Shown: piece by piece, positions 55,554 to 64,000 of the stretch
How the letters are laid out: each line of letters starts with the position of its first letter
Numbering within the stretch: the first letter of the stretch is position 1
Source of the DNA: Symsagittifera roscoffensis
Lineage: Eukaryota; Xenacoelomorpha; Acoela; Convolutidae
Reading direction: 5' to 3'
Length of the DNA: 64,000 nucleotides
Assembly: GCF_963678635.1 (NCBI RefSeq)
Contig: NC_087065.1
Span: 66,681,374-66,745,373 of the forward strand
Translations under genes and position numbers: made by a program
The notes under the pieces: generated by a model
Databases searched by the model: none
Seen by the model: only the letters and a program-made list of their open reading frames with translations
What the model was told of the DNA's origin: nothing

Positions 55554-56240
55554 AACAACTGATCTGAAGTAGTAAATTTTTTCAAAATGTCGTATTATAT
55601 TGGTTTTAAGATTTTAAAATGTAAAGTTTTGCGGTAAACTTGTTATACAATGCAGTGATTTATATATTTTTTTGTAATTTAATTTTTTTTTCTCTGAGAA
55701 AACTTGATTTTTTTGAAGTCTTAGTAGTTTCAGCTTAGTTTTAGGTAAATAGATAACTGTTTCAAAAAGTATTAAAGTAATTAAAAGGCCAAATTATACC
55801 AAAAGTATCGTGTTTTGAAGTTTTTTTTTTTGAGAAAAAAAATCAGTTTTTTTGATAAAAAAATCTCAATTTTTTTCCTCAAAAACTCATCAATCTACAC
55901 GTAACTCAACAATCTACACGTAATTCAACAATCTACACGTAATTAACCTTTGATGTTTAACATTTAGGTAACGGGCGCGAAATTTTTGCGAAAAAATCAG
56001 AATTTTCCATTCAAAAACAAAAAAAAACTTGTTTTTCTTACCATTATCTTACCATCACACAAACCATAAAACCTTACCATCGGTATTCCCTATCTTAATA
56101 CATCTTAGACTCTATACCCAATCTTAATACATAGCATGGCTGACACGAAATCCATAACGTATCCTAATACATGGGGTCAGCTTCTCCAACCTTCCAGAGA
56201 ATGATTTCTAAGGCGTTGGCTTAATTAATTAATAAAAACA
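55554..56240. other. AT-rich non-coding stretch after the polymerase, with 19-bp repeats
   Basis: No frame is supported. CAATCTACACGTAA occurs at 55891, 55910 and 55929 (three units of 19 bp, to 55943). From 56040 the sequence is TACC/TAATACAT-rich with several loosely repeated AATACAT words (56093, 56127, 56167). Nothing else is seen. Confidence 0.6.
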
Positions 56241-56770
56241 CGAATTTCTTATTGTGTTTTATGTAGACGATGTGGTGATCGCCGCTTCGACCTAAGCAGA
56301 TCACACTGAGAGACTGGATGAAACCTTCGCGTGCATGAGACAGCTATGTTTGAATTTCAAGCCCTCGAAATTTGAAATCCTGGGGGGTTCCATTAGTTAT
56401 CTTGACAAAATGCTCAATAAGCAAAGAATCAGGCTTGATCGGGATGCGGTATACAACTTCCTCAATTGTAATCTTCCAAAAACTGAAGAACAGCTGATGA
56501 TTTCCCTAGGCTTTTCCAACTATTTTGATAAATGTCTAAACAGCTCACGAGGTACGGAGACATCGTTTGAGAAGATAAAGAAATAGCTAAGCGACGTACC
56601 AATGTCTGGCTTGCCAAATGAGAAAAAGATGTACGTTCTGGACACCAAAACGTCTGTGATGACCATATCGGCGATATTGCATCACGAAATTGAATGCTTC
56701 GGCAGGCAGTCATAATCTCACTTGCGTATGGAAGCAAGTTGTGCTGTGACACTAAGATGATTTCTAGGGA
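56241..56770 (+). pseudogene. RT/RNase H remnant of a third gypsy element (G3)
   Basis: The phrase VLYVDDVVIAAS (near 56255) is an RT box, followed by ERLDETFACMRQLCLNFKPSKFEIL, SYLDKMLNKQRIRLD, FLNCNLPKTEEQLMISLG and NYFDKCLN (56335-56586), the order seen after the catalytic box in gypsy RTs. Then LSDVPMSGLPNEKKMYVLDTKTS is the start of RNase H. Stops at 56281, 56584 and 56712. It passes straight into a polypurine tract, so the rest of pol is deleted. Confidence 0.75.
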
Positions 56771-56773
56771 TTG

Positions 56774-57060
56774 AAAGGAGGGGGCAATTGTTAAGTAGGT
56801 AAAGAAAAAACCTAGAGATTCATCTTTCAGTCATGATAATTTAGGGCAACACAAACAATTAATTGATTAAAGAAATTTAGAAAACTGAAGAAAAAACTAA
56901 ACCAACCGCCAGCCTGAAAAACTAAAGCGAGCTTGAGCTGCAAACAATTTCCAACGACTGCGACAAGTAAAAATTTTTACGATCCAGGTATATAAAGTAC
57001 GCCATGTTTTGAGCCAAAAATGAATCCAAGGTTTGCCAATTGTTGCAATAATGTTTTCCT
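56774..57060 (+). repeat. Polypurine tract and LTR start of G3
   Basis: AAAGGAGGGGGCAAT (56774-56788) is a polypurine tract, directly followed by TGTTAAG (56789), an LTR-type start. A TATATAAAG at 56989-56997 lies 200 bp inside, where the U3 promoter of an LTR is expected. The right end is not resolved, and a matching left LTR was not found. Confidence 0.6.
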
Positions 57061-57426
57061 AAAACAAAAGTGAATCTTCACTGACCAATGAATATAAGTT
57101 GGTTCATGTCACATCAAGAAAACATCAAAACAGATTTAGGAAGTTTTTTGGGTAAAAGCAATTGCATTGAAGATTCGACAAGCTAATCGAGAGGAATGAG
57201 CTTCTTTGAAAAAATTACATAAAGCCCCAAACTAGCCAAAAAAAAATTTAAGGCTAAAAATTTTTTCAAAGAGTATTCCAAATTTAAACCAATGGTTGGT
57301 TATGTCTTTGCGAAGCGTTTCAATAATTTTTTTGTTCTTATTTGTCTGAAAGGATTAAAGTTTATACCTTTAACAAGTTACAAAGAAGTTAGCTTTAAGT
57401 AACCTTTTTACTTTTTTTGGGTGTTT
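57061..57426. other. Non-coding, nothing recognised
   Basis: AT-rich. It may include the end of the G3 LTR. No frame longer than a few dozen codons and no repeat stood out. Confidence 0.5.
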
Positions 57427-57752
57427 AGTTCATGACGAAATTGCAGATAATGAAAAGTGGCGCTGTACCAGCTGTCCGAAAAAAGTCTACAATTCACAGC
57501 TTTCTGTTGATTGGAATCGCTATACTCATCGAGCTTTGCGAAAACTCCAAAACTAATTCGAGGTAATTTCAGTAAACAACTCATAATGCTCGGCGCACTC
57601 CTTCTGATACTCGCAACTTAACAGTGGAAATTCGCGTATCCATCAAAGAGGACAAAAACCCAGAAAAATTTCAACTACGTGTGGAATATTAGGATTTTAA
57701 GACCGAATCCGATAGTCATGTCGAAAGTTTCATCAACCAAATGAAACTCTAA
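57427..57752 (+). pseudogene. Orphan coding-like fragment, unrecognised
   Basis: Two good stretches, in different frames: HDEIADNEKWRCTSCPKKVY...THRALRKLQN (57432-57554, ends in a stop) and NARRTPSDTRNLTVEIRVSI with KEDKNPEKFQLRVEY (57585-57690), then one stop and DFKTESDSHVESFINQMKL. A pyrimidine-rich run ending in TTTAG precedes the first, like a splice acceptor. A decayed host exon or a transposon piece are both possible. No family is recognised. Confidence 0.35.
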
Positions 57753-59043
57753 CAGCAAGCTTTTAGGAGAGTTCAAAAGCTGGGTAGAGCAAAATTATAA
57801 GAGCTTGAAGAATAAAGTTTTGGAAAAGTTATAAAAAACTTTCTATTGGGGGAAAAGCTGTCATAACCAGAGAAAATCGGCATGCGAATCGAAATGAAAG
57901 AACTTTTTTGAAAAATAAACAACTCATTAAACGGACAAAAAAACCTGGAAAGCTTCTAAAAGACAGAAAACGGAGTATTAGGAAAGAATACTCTCGTCTA
58001 ACGAAGAACTCAAAAAAAATTTTAGACCAATTTTTGTAACACTGTTTCCTTAGTCGGCTTTTGGTGTTATTTTTCAAAAAAAAATTTTAGCTCACTTTTG
58101 GTTCATAGTTGTCTGAGAAACAGTTTTCACTGCTTGTCTATTATTTTTCGTCTGGTAACAAAGCAGCCTGCTTAAAAACATAACCCTTAAAAACAATGTC
58201 AATTGCAAAAAAACATCGCTATTGGTCGACTGATAGATCTTATTAAAGCAATTTAGTTAAGATTCCAACGAATTTTTGAAATATTTCAAAACTTTGTGCC
58301 AATTTTGAGAAAACCTGGTTTGAAAAATTTCAGTTCAATTTCGCACGAGTATAGCAAGCGACCATGTTTATTTTATCACATTAAGCTGCGAAACTTTAAC
58401 TTACTCCAGTAAAAAACAAATCGAACCCCGACTATTTCTTCGCTAAAGTTATTGTGACTATTTTGATGACTATGTCACGGCAAGTTTTTTTTGTCGCAAT
58501 TTTTTTTGATCATGTTCCGAATAATTTTTTGACCATTATTATTCGCTAATGAATCAAACAGAAAAGATTTGAAATCTACGTTAATTTGAAATATAAGTTG
58601 GGTTATATACAGTACAAAATTGTATCATTGACTTATTTTCTTGTATATTTCTCTCTTCCGACAGTGACCCCACTCATACTCACCCCCATTCTTTTTTTCC
58701 TTCACTTAAATACTTTACTTCGCTTACTACCACCTCCTTCCTTCCCCCAAATTTAACCCCTGACACACATTTACCGTAAAAATTCCTATAAGATAACGTG
58801 ACCCTTTTACTCCCCTTTTACACCTCTTTTACTCCTCCTGACATTTACACCCCCACCAAACCATACAGTTTCTGCGAGTTTGGCCAATTTGTATGTGTAT
58901 GTGCGCGTGGGGGGGGGGGGGGGTAGATCAGGGCAGTATGTGTTGGGGTTGCGGAGGGAAGAGGGTAATGTGTAAACATGTCTGTTCAACTTGGTCGTTA
59001 GAAAATTGAGAAGAGGGATGTTTGAAGTTTGAGATCGACTATG
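57753..59043. other. Non-coding stretch with pyrimidine-rich segment and poly-G
   Basis: No supported gene. 58640-58860 is strongly pyrimidine-rich on the plus strand with repeated CCTTTTACTCC-like words, and 15 G lie at 58909-58923 after alternating GT. A 60-codon minus-strand frame across it is Pro-rich and due to composition only. Confidence 0.6.
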
Positions 59044-59295
59044 TTAACGACCAGAAGTTTTGGGCCTTTGCGGTCCAGTGGTGTTCGGAGCACTAATCAC
59101 TTTATCCATTTTTTGCAGTAGCTTATAGATGTTGTCTAGTTTTTCATCTTTTGTTTTTATTTCGTCTCTGATTTCGGTTTTTATTTCGGTTTTCAGTTGT
59201 TTTTTAAGTTCCGTCCTTCTGATATCTTTTTCCTCTTTCTGCTCTTCGTCCATGAATCGCAATCGCTCTGAAAAAAAACTCGTGCTATGATCCAA
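59044..59295 (-). CDS. Small open frame, coiled-coil protein, unknown
   Basis: 83 codons from ATG (59295) to TAA (59044). After MDHSTSFFSERLRF it has a highly charged helical part, EEQKEEKDIRRTELKKQL, KTEIKTEIRDEIKTK and NIYKLLQKMDKVI, with a heptad-like pattern, then a short Pro/Ser end. It could be the N-terminus of a retroelement gag whose rest is lost, or a chance frame. Upstream on the same strand, TGGTGCCACTTG near 59353-59364 follows ACA and resembles a primer-binding site, which would fit the first view. Confidence 0.4.
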   Translation of the reverse strand: MDHSTSFFSERLRFMDEEQKEEKDIRRTELKKQLKTEIKTEIRDEIKTKDEKLDNIYKLLQKMDKVISAPNTTGPQRPKTSGR

Positions 59296-61266
59296 CTGGA
59301 TCCTTGACAGCTGAGGTTAGCTGCCGACAATTCGAGTTACTAAATTGATAACAAGTGGCACCATGTTGCAAATGAAACAAGATGGCTCATCATCAAAATA
59401 TTTTCGTTGAGTCATTTGACCCCTTTTTTGACTGTTTAAAATAGCATATTTTTCAAATCAAGGGTTTTTTGTTATTGAAATTTGATGCAAATGGTTTGAT
59501 TTTGAATTGGGGATGAATTAACGTCTCAGAAGCGGAATTGTCCAATCTTAAGTCGAAGCAAATCATTGAAAATATTGAGAGTCACAAGCTTTTTCAAAAT
59601 CGTGAATTAGCAAGAAGGAGCGGATTCTTGCTTAAAAGTTGCAGACTCATTTAGAAAGCCCCATTCTCGTATTTTTGCTCAGTGTAAGACAGCTAGAAAA
59701 CACAATAAAAGGCAAATCAAAAGCTGCAGTCTCTTTTTTGTAAATCCGAATCAAGACAATTGTGCCTTAAACAAAAATCACAAGTTATCTCTACAAAATT
59801 TTTGGGGGGTATAAGTTAGATGAAAAGCACCCAACTAGGCCATGTTTCTGTCTCATTAATTCTTGAACCGACTGGAACAAAAAAAGGATCAATTATAAGC
59901 AGAGGACTGATAAATGAAACAATTGCAGGCAATCTTGAATTAATTTTATTATGATGGAACCTGATCTAAACTACATTTTATTGGATAAGTTAGATATTTT
60001 ACCCCTGTAAAATATTTAATATTAACCAATCATAATCCATCCAACTAACAACCCACTTATTTGTAAGTGCTGAAATTACTTGTAATTTCAGCACCAGAGA
60101 GATTTGAATTGTTGAGAGAAATTAGTTGCCTATCCAAGAGAACTTCAGCCGCCGCAATAAACCAGTATACTCTAGATCTATTGAGCCTAGCAGAGACTAG
60201 TTAAACACCCTGAGACTAGTAGATATAAGAGTAAGATTAGGATCGGTATTAGACTAAGAAGTTGCACGAATCTATCCGGCCGAAAATAAGATAGCGTGAC
60301 GAGCAGACGGTGTACCCTATCCGAAATTACTCTATGACTTAACCTCAAGGACCTAACTCTCGAATAAGACCTTAATAGCTTAGATTTTAACCAAATATAG
60401 ATTAGAAGTTAGACAAAACATTTTCAAAATGTTACACGATAATAACTTAATTGAAATGTCTCTACGACTCAATAGATCGGAGCCGATATTCCGCACAATA
60501 CTAGAACTACCCGGGAAAAAAACCTCGGATGAGAGACGACATACGACTACATAGAAACTTACCATTTAGTTTCATGGTTGTACGGCAAAAGCCAACACAA
60601 ACTTTTATATTTAGAATCTTATTAGTAATGAATTTAGATTTTCATTTGCAAACATTTTGAAGTAAATCTTTATGATTATTACAGGCGCTTAATAAATTAC
60701 TAATGTACAATAATGATTGATAAAAAGATCTCAAGTCGTTTTCTCAACTTCTGCAGTTTTATATAAAACAAATTTATTTGAAAAAAAAATTTTGAAAATA
60801 AAAATAAAAATTGGTAGCATGACAATAAATTGTCAGTATATATACATCATCCTGTCGTTTCAACTTCATCACCTAAACATAACAGCAATCATAAGCTAAC
60901 TAACATCATAAAAAACTAAAACTTTATATCAAATAAATTTAAACCATTTTAAACTTAAAATTACTTAATTTTAAACCAGATCATCAAGGCTTATCCTTGG
61001 ATCTTAATAAATTTTCTATCTCATTAACTTTTAATTCTGATCATCAAGGCTTAACCTTGGATCAAAAAGAACACTTTTGTTCTCCCCCACCCACTTATCA
61101 AGTGTCTAACGACCTCAAACGTCGATTCACTACCCAACCTTTTCAAGAGACCCAGGACTAATGGAAATTTTTAATAACACTTACACAAACTTGTAATAAC
61201 CCCACTTACACAAACAGTTGGATACATTCGAACAAAACGACAAACAATAAAAAGCAAAAATTATAA
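59296..61266. other. Non-coding stretch, palindrome and AATAAA
   Basis: No gene is supported. GTGCTGAAATTAC and its exact reverse complement face each other around TT at 60067-60094. AATAAA at 60156 follows. GATCATCAAGGCTTA(T/A)CCTTGGATC occurs at 60979 and 61037 and is itself a weak hairpin. If copy F of E1 keeps its 5' LTR it should be in this stretch, but I could not delimit it. Confidence 0.55.
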
Positions 61267-61847
61267 GCAAACAAAGACACATCACACGAAAAATATTTTA
61301 AAAAATAGAAACGCATTTTCCGAATCAGAAACCATCAATTTAGACGAACTATACAAATTAAAGGAATCAATAAAATTAAAATTGCCCCATCCATGATCAA
61401 TTATATTTTTCCGACTCAGAAACAACTTCAAACTCATCAAAAAGAGGAAAAAGAAGAATAAAAAGCAATATAAACACAAACCAGTACACCTATATAATTG
61501 GAATCAACCAATTAGACATATTGATAGTTATATATTAACAGTCATCAAACGAAAAAAGCAAACAAAGACACATCACACGAAAAATATTTTAAAAAATAGA
61601 AACGCATTTTCCGAATCAGAAACCATCAATTTAGACGAACTATACAAATTAAAGGAATCAATAAAATAAAATTGCCCCATCCATGATCAATTATATTTTT
61701 CCGACTCAGAAACAACTTCAAACTCATCAAAAAGAGGAAAAAGAAGAATAAAAAGCAATATAAACACAAACCAGTACACCTATATAATTGGAATCAACCA
61801 ATTAAACATATTGATAGTTATATATTAACAGTCATCAAACGAAAAAA
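61267..61847 (+). repeat. 291-bp tandem duplication before E1 gag
   Basis: 61267-61557 is repeated at 61558-61847 with one base deleted and a couple of changes. Each unit has coding-like phrases (SESETINLDELYKL; SDSETTSNSSKRGKRRIKSN) in different frames, so it may be the true gag beginning or a leader peptide. The second unit ends exactly at the ATG of the next frame. The near identity says the duplication is young. Confidence 0.92.
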
Positions 61848-64000
61848 TGAGCCACACTCAAAGTGACGAAAGTCCAGATGAAGAAGCAGTTTTTCCCTTT
61901 CTTATAGATTCACTCCATGATAGAGGACAAACACGATTTTGTAAAAACTTACTCGTAAAATTTATTTGAACCAGGAATCAGTCCATGCAAAGCAAAAATC
62001 AAAAGACAAATTATAGATCATTATCTAAAAGACATATATAACCTAACACAACAATATGGATTCTACACCATAGAATTCAGCACACCACGAACAGCTCATA
62101 ACAAATATGTAATTCAAACAGACGATATATATTTAGAATTTTCGAAAGTAATCATAGAATACATCAAAAGCATACAATATCATAATTCACAAAGAGCAAA
62201 CTCAATATTCAATAACGAAATTTTTGCAATAATTTATAGTTTTATATCTATATTAGAAAAAACAGAAGTCACCAACCGAAACATCCAAACATACAAAAGT
62301 AAGAAACGAAATCACAGTATTTTCAATATTTTTAATAATCATATAATCATTTTCATATAATCCGTGAAAAACTCTTCAATAATGATGTCTCACAAAACAC
62401 TAAACATGATTTACAAAAAACTTTAGCATGGTTTATTTTAGATTATTTTACCCACAACCTAGATTTAATTTCACAAGCAAAAAAAAATTTCAGACCCCAA
62501 AGTACGAATGACGACACTGTCATTGCAGAACAATCAGATAACGTTTGGGACCCTGAATGGTCTCATCCAGCATTTATAAATATTCCACAAGATATCTCGA
62601 GTCAAGCGATAAGTACAATATCCTTTCACAGAGATTATGTAAAAGTAATACCATTAACGATTGACGCAACACCATTAAATTATAATACATTTTTAACTGA
62701 TACACGAAAAAACAGCTTAAATTCAACAGTCATACATAATGAAAATCTCAATGGATCTAGAAATCTTACTTAGCAAGACATTCAAACACCATGTCACTTC
62801 ATAAATGAAGAAGTAGTCCAAACAACAGTAACAGCTACACAACAAAGTATTTCACCAATACGTCCAAATCTCACAACACCAAAAAATACAAATACATTAC
62901 TACCACAGGTAACCTTACAATCAACCGTTAAACCTTCGGTTGCTCAAAAATACTCACATATGGACTATCAGACGTATAGACCAATGACAAAATCGTCAAA
63001 AACACGGAAAACGTTCACAAGAAACACTTTTGCAGAACACAATTATAATTATGCACACCAATAAAAAACAAATCAACCCTCCCAAAAAATACACAAAATT
63101 AAAATAACGTATGTTCCCATTATTGGAATCTCCCAAATACATTGACCAATTCAGTAAATTTCCCAGATAATCCTCACCCTCCACAGGATTATAGTGAAAG
63201 TTATCCATTTTTTCAACAAAACAAGAATAAACAACAAACACCTTATAACACAAATAACTTATCATCTGATGATGATGATGATTACTATCAACCAGATAGT
63301 TTTGCACCATGTACTAAAGAATATCGCACACAAAGACCGCGACAATCGCAACCATCCCAAAATCTGAAAATTTTCCCACATAATCCTACAAAATCCATAA
63401 CAATTGCATATACAAAACCCATTTAACACACAATCTTTTCAACCAATACGGCCACAAAACCCAATGACGATGCATTCTTATCAACCAATTCAAATGCAAA
63501 ATGGAATACCGCTTCCATATTACCTCCAGCAACACGAAATAACAAAAAATCAACTTTCAAATTTTTCACAAATGCCAAATGCCGCAGAATCACTACAGAT
63601 GACTATGAATCCATACCTCATGGGTGGATCATCAATAACATCGAATAAACCCCTGATGGTATTCACAGGAACATACCCTTATATTCTGTAGAAGATTATT
63701 TAAACGCAGTCACAGCAAATTTAATTTTAAATATAGGACCTGAACCAATTAATACACCACTCCATCAAAATTGGATACATAGACACACAGCGTTAATCCA
63801 AACAACACTAGATGGCGCAGCTCAAAAATGGTTTTCAGTACTACCTATAGAAATAAAATCAGATTGGAAAAGATTTTTCAAAAATGTTTGATTCTGAAAG
63901 AAACAAACAACATCAAAGTGTTTTATGCAACGAAATACGCAGATTAACAAATGAAACAATTAAACAATCAGCAGTACGAATCAAAACACTAGTTCGAAAA
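61847..64000 (+). pseudogene. Gag of E1 copy F, incomplete at the window edge
   Basis: ATG 61847 starts MSHTQSDESPDEEAVFPFL and breaks at 61968. A helical part follows in another frame (61970-62350: IIDHYLKDIYNLTQQYGFY, FNNEIFAIIYSFISILE). 62362-63062 is open with one stop (62772): WDPEWSHPAFINIPQD, SVAQKYSHMDYQT. Then Gln/Asn/Pro-rich spacers with a run of Asp (63270), and a capsid part at 63690-63990: YLNAVTANLILNIG, HRHTALIQTTLDGAAQKW, FDSERNKQHQS after a frameshift at 63880. The capsid order is that of gypsy gag. At over 700 codons it is long for the family. Confidence 0.7.

Noticed and set aside
55891-55943. CRISPR-like array
   Set aside because: Three 19-bp units without spacers in an animal-type sequence; a simple tandem repeat.
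58807-58989. Minus-strand Pro-rich frame
   Set aside because: Arises from the pyrimidine/purine bias and the 15-G run.
59353-59375. Primer-binding site and LTR of a minus-strand element (ACA then TGGTGCCACTTG)
   Set aside because: The coiled-coil frame beside it fits, but no LTR ends were found; kept only as a remark.
62996-63310. Minus-strand frame of 104 codons with hydrophobic end
   Set aside because: It is antisense to the Gln/Asn-rich spacer of gag; Leu/Val-rich composition follows from that.
1-64000. tRNA, rRNA or bacterial operon features
   Set aside because: No cloverleaf-type gene, rRNA match or operon layout with ribosome-binding sites was recognised; the window is transposon-derived eukaryotic DNA.

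Overview
The window is a stretch of AT-rich animal-type nuclear DNA that is almost entirely dead transposable elements. No gene in it is open from start to stop. The supports for a metazoan host are two families of Ty3/gypsy-type LTR retrotransposons, an animal-transposon-type protein-primed family B DNA polymerase with a zinc-finger and endonuclease-like insert, and homopolymer, (AT)n and tandem-repeat noise. An invertebrate fits best (nematode or cnidarian are possible). The species cannot be named from the sequence, and no host gene is securely recognised.

Three repeat families explain most of the window. I call them E1, G2 and P. E1 (plus strand, very AT-rich) is a large envelope-carrying Ty3/gypsy-like element. 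Its reconstructed order is gag, protease (PR), reverse transcriptase (RT), RNase H (RH), integrase (IN), a TATA-containing non-coding stretch, ORFx (hydrophobic start, then Pro/Gln/Asn-rich), env, and a further long reading frame after env that I call acc. Pieces of E1 lie at 1-3980 (A, RT to env), 3981-16378 (B, gag to acc), 16379-22749 (C, RT to env), 22750-29800 (D, IN to acc), 36501-40830 (E, env and acc) and 61267-64000 (F, leader and gag, running off the window). G2 (minus strand, visibly richer in G+C) is a classic gypsy element with ~217 bp LTRs. It has a gag with two CCHC knuckles, PR, RT, RH, IN and a long charged pol tail. Copies are at 30998-36047, 43015-46665 and 48863-54541; the last is the most complete. 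P is a family B DNA polymerase pseudogene of the Polinton/Maverick-like mobile type. It is present three times, and G2 interrupts it.

Layout: 1-29800 is a chain of E1 fragments, including a 3974-bp tandem duplication (18776-22749 / 22750-25960) and a ~621-bp env segment repeated three times (13127-14995). 29800-55553 holds three copies of one locus: polymerase 5' part, G2 on the minus strand, polymerase 3' part. The G2 LTR junction with the polymerase is at the same CTAG in all three, so the locus was duplicated after G2 inserted. E1 remains lie just upstream of the polymerase in the first two copies. 55554-61266 is mostly non-coding, with a decayed third gypsy element (RT fragment, polypurine tract, LTR start with TATA), an orphan coding-like fragment, a small coiled-coil reading frame and a perfect palindrome. 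61267-64000 begins another E1 copy.

Most interesting points: E1 has two extra reading frames (ORFx and acc) around env that I cannot match to a known family. The CTAG target duplication proves that G2 landed inside a then-open polymerase frame. Stops and frameshifts shared between copies show that much of the copy number comes from DNA-level duplication of dead copies. Different catalytic residues are lost in different polymerase copies. Boundaries without an LTR or a microhomology junction are approximate.
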